Part shown: positions 7,957 through 17,145 of the stretch, one piece after another
Layout of the letters: the number at the start of each line of letters is the position of its first letter
How positions within the stretch are numbered: position 1 is the first letter of the stretch
DNA from: Pseudomonas sp. RIT-PI-S
Lineage (GTDB): Bacteria; Pseudomonadota; Gammaproteobacteria; Pseudomonadales; Pseudomonadaceae
DNA length: 64,000 nt
Reading direction: 5' to 3'
Assembly: GCF_025642975.1 (NCBI RefSeq)
Contig: NZ_JANZKJ010000005.1
Location: forward strand, 1-64,000
Translations under genes and position numbers: made by a program
Notes under the pieces: generated by a model
Seen by the model: only the letters and a program-made list of their open reading frames with translations
Databases searched by the model: none
Told to the model about the DNA's origin: nothing

Positions 7957-9345
7957 ATGCATTACCTCCCGAAGCCGACCCTGCTGGCCGCTGCCGCCGT
8001 TGCTGTCTCCTTGGCCGGCTGCGCCCTGCGTGGCAATGATGATACCGAGGCCAGGCGGGCTGCAGCCGAGCGGCAAGCACGGCAGCAGGCGATGGCGATG
8101 CGCGTGCTGGCCCAGCCGCGGCCGCTGGATACGGCATTGAAGATGGCGCCGAACGCCATGGCGCTGATCGACGTGCCCGCGCAAGGCGCCGAACCGGCCA
8201 CCCAGGCGCGGCTATTCGCTAACTGCGATACGCAGACGTTGAGCATGGACTACCGCAGCGCGAGCGGCTGGACTGCAGTGTTTGCCGTGGCAGCACCTGC
8301 TCCCACGGCGCAAGCCACGGCCCGAGAGTTATGCCAGGCCGTTGGTAGTGGCGGCTGGCGGCACCTTCCAGGCGAAGACAAAGACGTATTGATGATCGAC
8401 CCCAGCAGCCTGATCGTGAAAGGCGGTCAACGTTTGGCGTGGGTGGGCATCGACTACGAACGCATTCGGTTGAGCGAGGCTCAGGATAACGACTACAGCG
8501 GCCAGATCGAGCGTATCGCAGTGGACTGCTCCACCCGCCAAGCGAGTGCCCGGCAGGTTTATCGGATGGATGAGTCCAGCTTGCTGCCACCGCCCGCCCA
8601 GCCGCTTGGCAGCGCGCTGACTGCCGCGCAACGCGGCCGGCTGATCGATGCGCTGTGCGCAGCACCTGCAACCCTGGACCAGCTCGCCAAAGCCGTGGTG
8701 CGGCGCAAGTTGCCGCCCAATCTTGCGACGCCGCAGGTGCCGCCTGCGCTGTTGGCCCAGGTTGGTACGTTGCCGCAAGGGCAACCGATCGGCACGCTCA
8801 GCCACCTGCAGTTCAGCTCCAACGCGACCTTGCCTATCAGGCCTGATGTGAAAGTCACCGACAGCCCGCTGGACCTTTATCTGGAGAAGGGCCCCGGCCC
8901 TGGCCTGTGGCGGGTGCAAACGGCTGACGTATTGACCGGCGATCAGGTGAGCATTCGCTGGCGCGGGCTCATCGACCTCGCCACCGTGGCCAGGCAGGAG
9001 CCCGCTGGCAAGCTGGAGCAGGGGCGCAGCCCCGCAGGCGTCGAACTGATCGGCGACTGGCAAAACATCAAGGCTGGAAGCGATATCAGCTATATCGAGC
9101 GTTCCGCGGGCAGAGACGGCAAAGCCTTGGCAGACACCTTTGCCTGCAAGGTGGGTGACTCCGCCCCTGCCGCGCAAACCGTCGCCTCGCTGCAAGGCGC
9201 GGCGCGCAGGGTGGTGTGCCGCCAGAGCGCCGGGTTGGAAAAGACCCGCGCCTACCTGTACCTGGAGGCCTATGACCTCTTCGTGCAAACCGCGGATATT
9301 TCCATGCTGATCGTCAGGCTCAACACGCTCAAGGTGGCGCAATAA
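7957..9345 (+). CDS. Lipoprotein of unknown function
   Basis: The ATG at 7957 has AAGGA six bases upstream and starts a 462-residue protein with a clear lipoprotein leader; the lipobox LAGC ends near residue 22. I do not recognise the family. The mature part begins with a charged, Ala/Arg-rich helix (residues about 25-50). Two more regions follow with paired cysteines, one near FANCDTQTL...ARELCQAV and one near FACKVGD...RRVVCRQS, which suggests disulfides and periplasmic placement. The leader and ribosome-binding region is nearly identical to that of the DUF3592-like gene 1.6 kb downstream. The repeated layout may reflect a duplicated segment or shared control. Confidence 0.6.
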   Translation: MHYLPKPTLLAAAAVAVSLAGCALRGNDDTEARRAAAERQARQQAMAMRVLAQPRPLDTALKMAPNAMALIDVPAQGAEPATQARLFANCDTQTLSMDYRSASGWTAVFAVAAPAPTAQATARELCQAVGSGGWRHLPGEDKDVLMIDPSSLIVKGGQRLAWVGIDYERIRLSEAQDNDYSGQIERIAVDCSTRQASARQVYRMDESSLLPPPAQPLGSALTAAQRGRLIDALCAAPATLDQLAKAVVRRKLPPNLATPQVPPALLAQVGTLPQGQPIGTLSHLQFSSNATLPIRPDVKVTDSPLDLYLEKGPGPGLWRVQTADVLTGDQVSIRWRGLIDLATVARQEPAGKLEQGRSPAGVELIGDWQNIKAGSDISYIERSAGRDGKALADTFACKVGDSAPAAQTVASLQGAARRVVCRQSAGLEKTRAYLYLEAYDLFVQTADISMLIVRLNTLKVAQ

Positions 9346-9423
9346 GCCGGCCGTTCATGGCGCGGGCCGCTAAGGCTGGGCAGGTGCCAGGGCGGGCAGA
9401 GCCTGGCGCCCAGGGTGCATACA

Positions 9424-9454
9424 GGGCCGGGTATCCCCGGGCGTTGCCCGGCCC
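9424..9454. terminator. GC-rich hairpin without a T-tract
   Basis: GGGCCGGG and CCCGGCCC form a perfect eight-base stem around a 15-base loop, about 80 bases after the unknown lipoprotein gene. There is no run of T, so it is at best a weak or factor-dependent terminator. The rest of the 254-base gap is GC-rich with no coding signal. Confidence 0.25.
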
Positions 9455-9599
9455 CACAAACGCAGCCGCGCCCCGGCTGCTGGGGTGACCTGGTCGACTG
9501 AAGCATCGCGCTCGCGGCAGGATCGCGCTAAGGCTTTCGATCCTCGAGCCGATTTGAATGAGCCTTACACTTTCCATGAAACGCTACGAAGGACCGTTT

Positions 9600-10085
9600 A
9601 TGTATTACCCCCGCGAAGCTGAGCGCGACAATCTCTATACGCGCGTCATTTTGCTGACCCTGGCGTGCATCGTGCTATTGGGCATCGCCGCCATGGCCAG
9701 GCGCGACGGTAGCCTTTACAGCGCGCTGCAACTGAGCGCCGTCGATGCTGCCGGCACCGTTACCCGTATCGAATGGCTGCCGCGAAACAGCCGGGCGGCG
9801 ATCATCCAGTACCGCTATAGCGACAGCGCCGGCGAGGCGCATGAGGGCGAGTACGTGGATGCGTTCTACAGCGAAGATACCCAGTACACCCAAGGTGGGC
9901 CGGTCCAACTGGTGTATTCAGGTTGGTTTCCCTCGATGAGTAGCATCGCCGAACACGAGCATCGCCTGCGCCCTGGTTTCTACATCATGGCCGGCGGGGT
10001 GCTGACGGCACTGGTGCTGTTGGGCATTTGCGGGTACACCCTTGGCCGCATCGGGCGAATGACGGCTGAAGATGTGCGCTACTAA
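9600..10085 (+). CDS. DUF3592-like inner-membrane protein
   Basis: The product of 161 residues starts at an ATG with AAGGA seven bases upstream. It has one transmembrane segment near residues 17-33 (VILLTLACIVLLGIAAMA) and another near residues 125-148. Between them is a periplasmic or cytoplasmic beta-rich domain containing RIEWLPRNSRAAIIQYRY and GEYVDAFYSEDTQYTQGGPVQLVYS. Two helices flanking a small SH3-like strand region, with a turn before the last helix, is the pattern of DUF3592 proteins, whose role is not established. An upstream in-frame ATG exists but lacks a convincing ribosome-binding site. Confidence 0.55.
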   Translation: MYYPREAERDNLYTRVILLTLACIVLLGIAAMARRDGSLYSALQLSAVDAAGTVTRIEWLPRNSRAAIIQYRYSDSAGEAHEGEYVDAFYSEDTQYTQGGPVQLVYSGWFPSMSSIAEHEHRLRPGFYIMAGGVLTALVLLGICGYTLGRIGRMTAEDVRY

Positions 10086-10165
10086 CCTTTGGCTAAACTG
10101 CAGCGTCTACGGCTCTCAGGGCTAATGACAGCCTCGACGCGCCGTTGAATAAGGACATTTATCCC

Positions 10166-11053
10166 ATGCTGTGTTCTCTGGTATCGAACGGTGTTGCGCT
10201 ACACCGTGAGCAACCTGATGCTGTCGTTCCCTGGTGGAGCTTTACCAAGACGGTGTTGGCCGCCGCGGCCTTGTCCTTGGTGCGCGACGGCCTGATCGGC
10301 CTCGACGATCTGGTGGCGGAAGGCCCCTTCAGCTTGCGTCAGCTGCTCCAGCACCAGGCGGGCCTGGCGGATTACAGCGAGCTGGCCGACTACCCTGCCG
10401 CAGTGGCGGCGGGTGACGCGCCATGGGCGGCCGAGGCCATGTTGCAGCGGCTCGACGCCGCCCGGTTGCGTTATCGCCCCGGTACCCAATGGCGCTATTC
10501 CAATGTGGGCTATCTGTTCGTGGCCCAGTTGATCGAACGCCTGACTGGGCTTCCCCTCGAGCAGGCAGTTGAGCAGCGTGTCTTGGCGCCGTTGGCCGTG
10601 CCCGGCGTTTTCTTTGCGCGAAGCCGTGCAGACCTGGAGAACGTAAGCCGGGGCGTGGCGCCGGGTTATGACCCTGGCTGGGTCTACCATGGCTTGCTGG
10701 TCGGCCCGCTGTCCGGCGCGGCCCTGCTGCTGGATCGGTTGCTGGGCGGGCCGCTGCTGCCACCGGCGCTGCGCGAGGAAATGCAGCGGCCGCTTGTGCT
10801 CAGCGGCCCGATACCAGGCCGGCCCTGGGTGGCGCCCGGGTATGCCTTGGGCTTGATGGTGGGGGTGGCGGAAGGCGGCTTGACGCTGTGCGGGCACAGG
10901 GGGTGCGGGCCGGGCAGTACCGTGGCGATTTACCGAGCGACCCAGGGTGCCCATACGGCCAGCTGCGCAGTGTTTATCGACGGCGACGATCAGATCGGCG
11001 CGGAGGCGCACGCCCTGCGCCTGCTATCGGCCAGCCTGGCCAGCATTGGCTGA
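10166..11053 (+). CDS. Serine hydrolase, beta-lactamase class C / penicillin-binding-protein-like
   Basis: This 295-residue protein carries the three active-site motifs of serine beta-lactamase-like enzymes: Ser26-Phe-Thr-Lys29 (SxxK), Tyr111-Ser-Asn113 (YxN) and a His-Arg-Gly motif in GHRGCGPG near residue 250. The family includes esterases, peptidases and lactamases. I see no signal peptide, so a cytoplasmic esterase or peptidase is more likely than antibiotic resistance. The ATG at 10166 is preceded by AAGGA at ten bases; an in-frame TTG seven codons earlier is less likely. Substrate cannot be assigned. Confidence 0.75.
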   Translation: MLCSLVSNGVALHREQPDAVVPWWSFTKTVLAAAALSLVRDGLIGLDDLVAEGPFSLRQLLQHQAGLADYSELADYPAAVAAGDAPWAAEAMLQRLDAARLRYRPGTQWRYSNVGYLFVAQLIERLTGLPLEQAVEQRVLAPLAVPGVFFARSRADLENVSRGVAPGYDPGWVYHGLLVGPLSGAALLLDRLLGGPLLPPALREEMQRPLVLSGPIPGRPWVAPGYALGLMVGVAEGGLTLCGHRGCGPGSTVAIYRATQGAHTASCAVFIDGDDQIGAEAHALRLLSASLASIG

Positions 11054-11078
11054 GCATGCGGTCGGCGGGGCGCGGCAG

Positions 11079-11582
11079 TCAGGCCAGCCGCGCCATGCTG
11101 AGGGCATCCACGTACACGCCGTCGCGCACGGCGTAGTCGCGCAGACGGCCTTCGGTCTCGAAGCCGAATTTGCGGTAAAGGGCGATGGCGGCTTCGTTGT
11201 CCGCGTACACCGTCAGTTCCACCCGGCGCAGTTTCATCCAATTGTCGGCGACGTCCAGCACGGCACCGATCAGCATCGACCCCACGCCCTTGCCTTGCCA
11301 GGCGCTGGCCACGCCCATGCCGACCGTACCCACATGCCGTTGGCGGATACGCGAATACTGTTCCAGGCCAATGTTGCCGATGACTTCGCCGCCGTGCACG
11401 GCGACCAGTTTCACGTTCCGGTCGGTGGCCGCAGCCAGGCGTTGGCGCCATACCTCGATGGGCTGGCAAGGCATCTGCAGCACCTGGCGGCACACCGCCG
11501 GTTCGTTATAAAGCGCGGTGATGCCTTCGAGATGGCGCTCGGCGAGGGGCTCGATGATGATCTGGGGGAGGGCGGCGCTCAC
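11079..11582 (-). CDS. GNAT N-acetyltransferase, AaaT/YhhY-like
   Basis: This 167-residue single-domain protein begins at GTG with AAGGA nine bases upstream. The acetyl-CoA binding motif A is visible as WQGKGVGSMLIGAVLDVADNW, followed by RRVELTVYADNEAAIALYRKFGFETEG and RDGVYVDALSMAR. This order and wording resemble E. coli YhhY (AaaT), which acetylates some free amino acids. It lies convergent to the serine hydrolase gene with a 25-base gap. Acetyltransferase fold is secure; the acceptor is inferred only from similarity. Confidence 0.8.
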   Translation of the reverse strand: MSAALPQIIIEPLAERHLEGITALYNEPAVCRQVLQMPCQPIEVWRQRLAAATDRNVKLVAVHGGEVIGNIGLEQYSRIRQRHVGTVGMGVASAWQGKGVGSMLIGAVLDVADNWMKLRRVELTVYADNEAAIALYRKFGFETEGRLRDYAVRDGVYVDALSMARLA

Positions 11583-11793
11583 TGTGTTTCGTCCTTTGAA
11601 ATACCGGGGGCGAACCAGTGTAAGGGCGGTGCTAGGGGTTGGCTACCTGCCTGGCGTGGGGCCCTGGGCGCCGGGCTTGCCTGCGCTGGCGTTTTTCCGG
11701 CACCCGCGCCCAGGGGATCATAAGATTGAACCAAGGGCAAAATGCCAGGCTCCATTTTGCACTGCCGTTAAATCACAACATCGCGGAGTGCTT

Positions 11794-12903
11794 ATGAACC
11801 TACGAGCGAATTTTGTCCCCTTCGCCCTCGCGGCCTTATTGGCCAGCATGACGGTCGCACAGAGCGCGGTGGCCGAGCCGAGCTACAGCCTGAAAAAGGT
11901 CGCCAGCTTCGACCATCAGGTCACGGGGGTAACGGCCAGCGAATCCGGCCGGCTGTTCGTGAACTTCCCACGCTGGACCGAAGACTCCGAGGTGTCCGTG
12001 GCCGAGCTGCTGCCCAACGGCGACCTCAAGACCTACCCCGACGCCAACTGGAACGCCTGGCGCAACGCCAAGCAGGACAGCCTCAGCGCGGGCGATCATT
12101 GGGTGTGCGTGCAGTCCGTGGTGGCGGACAAGAAGGGCAGCCTCTGGGTGATCGACGCCGGTGCGCCCGCGCAAGCCCAAGTGGTGGCCGGCGCGCCCAA
12201 GCTGGTGAAGATAGACCTGGCCAGCAACCGCGTGGCGAAGGTGTACCCGTTCGGGCTGGACGTGGCGCCGCAGGGCAGCTACCTGAACGACGTGCGTTTG
12301 AGCCCGGACGGCAAGTTCGCCTACATCACCGACTCCGGCACCAGCGGGGCCATCGTGGTGGTCAACCTGGAGACCGGCAAGGCCCGCCGGGCGCTGGACG
12401 GCGCGTCAAGCACGCAGTTCGAGAAAGGCGTGATGGTCAAGGCCGACGGCAAGCCGTTGCAGCGCCCCGATGGGCGAGGGGTGCAGTTCTCCGCGGACGG
12501 CATCGCGCTGTCACCCAACGGCGATACGCTGTATTGGCAAGCGGTGAAGGGCAACACCCTCTACAAGATCGGCACCGCGGATTTGCAATCCGCCGCATTG
12601 GGCGAGCTGCCTGGCAAGGTGCAGAAGGTGGGCGAGAACGGCCCGGCGGACGGCCTGTTGATCGACGACAAAGGCACGATGTACGTCAGCTCGGTGGAGG
12701 ATCACGCCATCAAGGTTCGCCAAGGTGAGGACCTCAAGGTGCTGCTCCAGGACAAGGACATGCGCTGGCCGGACACCTTCACCCAAGGCCCGGATGGCAC
12801 CGTTTATGTGACCGATTCGCGCATCCCGGACATGAACTTCTACGATCCCAAACAGGGCCCGGCGCTGAAGACCACGCTGTACAAGATCGAGGTCAAAGAC
12901 TGA
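11794..12903 (+). CDS. Secreted MRJP/Yellow-related (SMP-30-like) beta-propeller protein
   Basis: The ATG at 11794 gives a 369-residue product with a classical signal peptide ending near SAVA (about residue 27). The open frame extends further upstream but without a sensible start. The mature part has the pattern of major royal jelly/Yellow proteins, a six-bladed propeller group related to SMP-30 gluconolactonases: SGRLFVNFPRW near the start, then LNDVRLSPDGKFAYITDSG, DGIALSPNGDTLYWQ and DGLLIDDKGTMYVSS. It probably acts in the periplasm on a small ligand or lactone; the reaction is unknown. The last 11 bases overlap the convergent acetyltransferase gene. Confidence 0.75.
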   Translation: MNLRANFVPFALAALLASMTVAQSAVAEPSYSLKKVASFDHQVTGVTASESGRLFVNFPRWTEDSEVSVAELLPNGDLKTYPDANWNAWRNAKQDSLSAGDHWVCVQSVVADKKGSLWVIDAGAPAQAQVVAGAPKLVKIDLASNRVAKVYPFGLDVAPQGSYLNDVRLSPDGKFAYITDSGTSGAIVVVNLETGKARRALDGASSTQFEKGVMVKADGKPLQRPDGRGVQFSADGIALSPNGDTLYWQAVKGNTLYKIGTADLQSAALGELPGKVQKVGENGPADGLLIDDKGTMYVSSVEDHAIKVRQGEDLKVLLQDKDMRWPDTFTQGPDGTVYVTDSRIPDMNFYDPKQGPALKTTLYKIEVKD

Positions 12904-13426
12904 TCGTCGCTCCTGAGCGACCTTCCAAGGTGCCGATCGGTTTTTCCATCAGCCGCAGCCTTAGGGCCGGTTGATCGCGGCGAGGCCCGATGTCTACCCA
13001 GCCGTGACGCAGGTAGAACATCCGGGCCCGGGGGTTGGTTTCGCTCACTGATAATCGCAGCCGCGTACAGCCGGCTCGCCACAGGAAGCCTGCGGCATGG
13101 GCTTCCAGCAGCGGCCCAGCGCCTTTTGAACGCCATTCTGGCACCACGTAAAACAGGTGGATGTAGCCAATGGTTGCATCGCCCTCGTGCCGTGACATCT
13201 CCACCTGCCCCACGATGCAGTCCGCTCTCCACGCGTGCACGACGCTGCCGGGCAATTCGCTTTCCCGCCTGTGCAGCAGCTGCAGGTAGCGGTGAGCGTC
13301 CTCGGCGCTTATCCCTGGGCGCGCGGAGCCAAAGGCGCAACGCAGCATGTCCTCCCGGAAGCGAACGCACAGCCCGCCATGCCTATTAAGGTCGACCGGC
13401 CGGAAGTCCAGGCAGTGGGCACGCAT
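12893..13426 (-). CDS. GNAT N-acetyltransferase
   Basis: This acetyltransferase fold shows a motif A region, VVPEWRSKGAGPLLEAHAAGF, followed by RLRLSVSETNPRARMFYLRHGW. I chose the ATG at 13426 (177 residues) because it lies 19 bases after the stop of yghU and begins at the usual family start (DFRPVDL); a longer frame would overlap yghU. The likely partners are yghU and the downstream convergent propeller gene, but spacing to yghU suggests joint transcription only with yghU. Acceptor unknown. Confidence 0.7.
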   Translation of the reverse strand: MRAHCLDFRPVDLNRHGGLCVRFREDMLRCAFGSARPGISAEDAHRYLQLLHRRESELPGSVVHAWRADCIVGQVEMSRHEGDATIGYIHLFYVVPEWRSKGAGPLLEAHAAGFLWRAGCTRLRLSVSETNPRARMFYLRHGWVDIGPRRDQPALRLRLMEKPIGTLEGRSGATISL

Positions 13427-13445
13427 GCCTTGGTTCACGGGGTAC

Positions 13446-14282
13446 TCAATCCAGGTCGCTGGCCTGGTGCCGTTCCGCCAGCTGCTCGGCTTCATCGCCC
13501 CAGGTGCGATTCACCCGCCTGCCGCGCTTGACCGCGGGGCGTTCGGCGATGGTGTTGGCCCAGCGAACCACGTTCGTGTACTCGTGAACGGAGAGGAATT
13601 CCCCTGCCGAATAAAGGTTGCCGCGCACCAGCTCGCCATACCACGGCCATACCGCGATGTCGGCGATGCTGTAGCTGCTGCCGGCCAGCCAGTGCTGTTC
13701 GCCGAGGCGGCGGTTGAGCACGTCCAGTTGCCGCTTGGCTTCCATGGCGAAGCGGTCGATGGGGTATTGGAGCTTCTCTGGCGCATAGGCATAGAAGTGC
13801 CCAAAGCCGCCGCCCAGGTACGGTGCCGCGCCCATTTGCCAAAACAGCCAGTTGAGTGTTTCGGTGCGCCCGGCTGCGTCTGCGGGCAGGAAGGCGCCGA
13901 ACTTTTCCGCCAGGTAGAGCAGGATAGAGCCGGACTCGAACACCCGGATCGGGGTGGCTGCGCTGCGGTCCAGCAGCGCCGGGATCTTCGAGTTGGGATT
14001 GACCTCCACGAAACCGCTGGAGAATTGATCGCCGTCTGAAATGCGGATGGGCCAGGCGTCGTATTCGGCCTCCTTGCCTAGCGCCAGCAGCTCTTCGAGC
14101 AGGATGGTGACCTTCACCCCGTTGGGTGTGGCCAGTGAATAGAGCTGCAGCGGCTGCTTGCCCACCGGCAATGCTTTTTCATGGGTAGCGCCGGCAACGG
14201 GGCGGTTGATCCCGGCGAAATGCCCGCCGGACGGCGCCAGGTGCTGCCAGACCTTGGGCGGAACGTATGCTGCGTCACTCAT
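13446..14282 (-). CDS. yghU: Nu-class glutathione S-transferase YghU (disulfide-bond reductase)
   Basis: The 278-residue product matches E. coli YghU from end to end: an extended N-terminus (PPKVWQHLAPSGGHFAGINRPVAG, THEKALPVGKQPLQLYSLATPNG), then the thioredoxin-like domain (SGFVEVNPNSKIPAL, RVFESGSILLYLAEKFG) and the helical domain (YSIADIAVWPWYGELV). YghU uses two glutathione molecules to reduce disulfides rather than acting as a classical transferase. The ATG at 14282 matches the family start. It lies 49 bases after the end of the LysR gene on the same strand, followed by a GNAT gene. Confidence 0.9.
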   Translation of the reverse strand: MSDAAYVPPKVWQHLAPSGGHFAGINRPVAGATHEKALPVGKQPLQLYSLATPNGVKVTILLEELLALGKEAEYDAWPIRISDGDQFSSGFVEVNPNSKIPALLDRSAATPIRVFESGSILLYLAEKFGAFLPADAAGRTETLNWLFWQMGAAPYLGGGFGHFYAYAPEKLQYPIDRFAMEAKRQLDVLNRRLGEQHWLAGSSYSIADIAVWPWYGELVRGNLYSAGEFLSVHEYTNVVRWANTIAERPAVKRGRRVNRTWGDEAEQLAERHQASDLD

Positions 14283-14331
14283 TGCAAAGCCCTCGATAGT
14301 TCGACCGATCCAGTGTAGCCCCGCGCTGCGC

Positions 14332-15225
14332 CTATGCCTGCGCACCGCCGAGTTCATGCTTGAGAAAATCCAGGAAGGCGCGGGTTTTCATGGGCACGCG
14401 GCGGGCAGTGGGGTACACCGCGTTGATCGAGATCGGCGGTGCCTGCCACTCGCACATCACCGCGATCAGGCCGCCGTTGGCGAGTGCCTTTTCCACGATG
14501 AACGTCGGCAGCAGGGCAATGCCCATGCCGGCTTCGGCCGCCTGGGCGAGCAGGTCGCCATTGTTGGCGTGCAGCGGGCCGGTCACGTGGACGTTCTGGG
14601 TTTCCCGGCCGTTGCTCAATTGCAAGGTCGCGCCGCTTTGCAGGTAGCCGTAGTTGAGGAAGGCATGCTGGGCCAGGTCCCGGGGGTGTTGGGGGTGGCC
14701 GGCGCGCTCCAGGTAGGAAGGGGCAGCGACCAGTACGCGAGGCGCGGGGGCCAGTTGCCGGGCAACCAGGGAGGAGTCAGCGAGGCTGGCAATGCGGATG
14801 GTCACATCGAAGCCGCCTTTGATCGGGTCCACCTGCTGGTCGCTGAACACCAGTTGTAATTCCAGCCTGGGGTGCAGGCTGTGGAATTTGGGCAGCAGCG
14901 GCCCCAGTTGGCTCAGGCCGAAGGACATGGGCGCATTCACCCGTAGCACCCCCTGGACCTCCGCCAGGCCGCTCCGCGCCCGCTGCTCGGCTTCGTCCAG
15001 AGAGGCCAGCAGTTCGCGGCAGGCTTCGTAGTACTCGGTGCCGGCTTCGGTCAGGTGCAGGCTGCGAGTAGTGCGCAACAGCAACTGCACGCCGAGGCTT
15101 TCTTCCAACGCCTGAATCTGTTTGCTCACCTTCGAACGCGGTACTCGCATGGCGCGCGCGGCGGCGGCAAAGCCGTTGGCATCCACGGTAGCGACGAAGG
15201 CGCGCATGCAGTCGATCCGGTCCAT
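14332..15225 (-). CDS. LysR-family transcriptional regulator
   Basis: This is a 297-residue LysR regulator. The winged helix-turn-helix is at residues about 3-60 (FVATVDANGFAAAARAMRVPRSKVSKQIQALEESLG), with a linker helix and a LysR substrate-binding domain. The ATG at 15225 has AAGGGA upstream and is preferred to an upstream in-frame start. It is transcribed away from the YcaC-like hydrolase gene, and a palindrome in the shared gap is a likely binding site. It probably regulates that hydrolase and possibly yghU. Confidence 0.88.
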   Translation of the reverse strand: MDRIDCMRAFVATVDANGFAAAARAMRVPRSKVSKQIQALEESLGVQLLLRTTRSLHLTEAGTEYYEACRELLASLDEAEQRARSGLAEVQGVLRVNAPMSFGLSQLGPLLPKFHSLHPRLELQLVFSDQQVDPIKGGFDVTIRIASLADSSLVARQLAPAPRVLVAAPSYLERAGHPQHPRDLAQHAFLNYGYLQSGATLQLSNGRETQNVHVTGPLHANNGDLLAQAAEAGMGIALLPTFIVEKALANGGLIAVMCEWQAPPISINAVYPTARRVPMKTRAFLDFLKHELGGAQA

Positions 15226-15242
15226 TCGCAATTGTCCCTTTT

Positions 15243-15268
15243 CTAGAATCAATAAGTCTCGATTCTAG
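15243..15268. promoter_or_regulatory. Inverted repeat in LysR/hydrolase intergenic region
   Basis: CTAGAATC and GATTCTAG form a perfect eight-base inverted repeat with a ten-base spacer, about 18 bases from the LysR start. LysR proteins typically bind inverted repeats near their own promoters while controlling the divergent gene. The AT-rich repeat in GC-rich DNA supports a regulatory role. Confidence 0.55.
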
Positions 15269-15375
15269 GTAATTGTTGCATTGATTGGCTAGCCCTACAG
15301 TACACCCATGCCGCGGCGAACACAGACAACCGCCCAGCAGACCTGCTTTCACACCCACTCAAAAGGAAATGAACC

Positions 15376-16020
15376 ATGTCCAACCGCGAACTGCTCAATC
15401 CTGCGAACTCCGCGCTGATCCTGATCGACCATCAGCCTCAGATGGCCTTCGGCGTGCAGTCGATCGACCGCCAGACCCTCAAGAACAATGTTGTGGGCCT
15501 GGCCAAGGCGGCCAAGCTGTTCAACGTGCCGACCCTGCTGACGTCTGTGGAAACCGAAAGCTTCAGTGGCTACATCTGGCCGGAATTGCTTGGCGTGTTC
15601 CCAACCCAGCGGCCGATCGAACGGACCTCCATGAACTCCTGGGAAGACGCCAAGCTGGTAGAAGCCGTCAAGGCCACGGGGCGCAAGAAGCTGATTATCG
15701 CGGCGCTGTGGACAGAGGTGTGCTTGACTTTCCCGGCGCTGGAAGCCCTCGCCGAGGGTTATGAGGTGTACATCGTCACCGATGCTTCCGGCGGCACCAC
15801 CAAGGAAGCCCATGACATGTCGGTGCTGCGCATGGTGCAAGCGGGCGCGATCCCGGTGACCTGGCAGCAGGTGTTGCTTGAGTACCAACGTGACTGGGCC
15901 CACAAAGACACCTACGAAGCGGTGATGAAACTGGTGCTGGAGCACAGCGGCGCTTACGGGATGGGCGTGGATTACGCCTACACCATGGTGCACAAGGCGC
16001 CGCAACGCACTTTGGGCTGA
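15376..16020 (+). CDS. Isochorismatase-like cysteine hydrolase, YcaC-related
   Basis: This 214-residue protein belongs to the isochorismatase-like hydrolases and resembles YcaC. Visible landmarks are Asp18 in LILIDHQPQM, the NSWEDAKLVEAVKATGRKKLIIAALWTEVC stretch with nucleophilic Cys116, and VYIVTDASGGTTKEAHDMSVLRM. YcaC-type enzymes lack an assigned natural substrate. The ATG has AAGGA eight bases upstream. It is divergent from a LysR gene and is probably controlled by it. Confidence 0.8.
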   Translation: MSNRELLNPANSALILIDHQPQMAFGVQSIDRQTLKNNVVGLAKAAKLFNVPTLLTSVETESFSGYIWPELLGVFPTQRPIERTSMNSWEDAKLVEAVKATGRKKLIIAALWTEVCLTFPALEALAEGYEVYIVTDASGGTTKEAHDMSVLRMVQAGAIPVTWQQVLLEYQRDWAHKDTYEAVMKLVLEHSGAYGMGVDYAYTMVHKAPQRTLG

Positions 16021-16105
16021 GTGTTCAAAGCCTGCCTTTCACGTCTGCCATATACCCTTGCCACGGGCATCTAAAGCGATGCCCCCTTGAATGAGATGAC
16101 GGAAC

Positions 16106-17125
16106 ATGACCTCCTTGCGCAAAACCCTGACCGCTACGCTGCTTGCCCTGTCCGTTGGCAGCGCCTTCGCCGACACCGACGCTGCCGCCGAGCACCGCAC
16201 CCAGGCCTTCCTCAACGCCCTCAACAGCGGCGGCGGCAAGCCGCTGGAACAACTCTCGCCCAAAGACGCCCGGGCGGTGCTCACCGGGGCACAGAACTCG
16301 GTAAAAGTTAACCTTGGCGGCACTGAAGTGAGCGAGCAACGCATCGAGCCCGACGGCCAACCGATCAAGCTGACGGTAGTGCGCCCGGCCGGCGTGAAAG
16401 GCCAACTGCCGGTGTTCATGTTCTTCCATGGCGGCGGCTGGGTGCTGGGCGACTACCCCACCCATGCACGGTTGATCCACGACCTGGTAGTGAGTTCCGG
16501 CGCGGTGGCGGTGTATGTGGACTACACGCCGTCCCCTGAAGCGCATTACCCCACGGCGATCAACCAGGCCTACGCGGCCACTCGCTGGGTAGCCGAGCAT
16601 GGCAAGAGCATCGGCGTGGACGGCACCCGCCTGGCCGTGGCTGGTAACAGTGTTGGCGGCAACATGGCGGCGGTGGTCAGCCTGATGGCGAAAGAGAAAG
16701 GCACGCCACGGCTGCGCTTCCAGGCCCTGCTGTGGCCAGTGACCGATGCCAGCTTCGACACCGCCTCCTATCAGCAGTACGCGGAAGGGCACTTCTTGAC
16801 CCGCAACATGATGAAGTGGTTCTGGGACAACTACACCACCGACGCCGCCCAGCGCGCCGACATCCACGCCTCGCCGCTGCGCGCCACGACCGAGCAGCTG
16901 CAGGGCCTGCCGCCGGCGCTGGTGCAGACCGCCGCCCTCGACGTGCTGCGTGACGAAGGCGAGGCCTATGCCCGCAAGCTGGACGCCGCCGGCGTATCGG
17001 TGACCGCTGTGCGCTACAACGGCATGATCCATGACTACGGCCTGCTCAACCCACTGAGCGACGTGCCGGAAGTCCAGGCTGCGCTGCGCCAGGCAGCGGG
17101 GGAGCTCAAGGCTCATCTCAACTAA
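16106..17125 (+). CDS. Exported alpha/beta hydrolase, hormone-sensitive-lipase family
   Basis: This 339-residue protein starts with a signal peptide (about residues 1-22, ending SAFA). It carries the HSL-family oxyanion motif HGGGW, a nucleophile elbow GNSVGG, and acidic and His partners in DVLRDEG and IHDYG. These features indicate a periplasmic carboxylesterase or lipase for short-chain esters. A strong terminator follows 20 bases after the stop. The next gene encodes a cytoplasmic homologue of the same family. Confidence 0.82.
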   Translation: MTSLRKTLTATLLALSVGSAFADTDAAAEHRTQAFLNALNSGGGKPLEQLSPKDARAVLTGAQNSVKVNLGGTEVSEQRIEPDGQPIKLTVVRPAGVKGQLPVFMFFHGGGWVLGDYPTHARLIHDLVVSSGAVAVYVDYTPSPEAHYPTAINQAYAATRWVAEHGKSIGVDGTRLAVAGNSVGGNMAAVVSLMAKEKGTPRLRFQALLWPVTDASFDTASYQQYAEGHFLTRNMMKWFWDNYTTDAAQRADIHASPLRATTEQLQGLPPALVQTAALDVLRDEGEAYARKLDAAGVSVTAVRYNGMIHDYGLLNPLSDVPEVQAALRQAAGELKAHLN

Positions 17126-17145
17126 GACGTGTGCCGGTAATGAAG

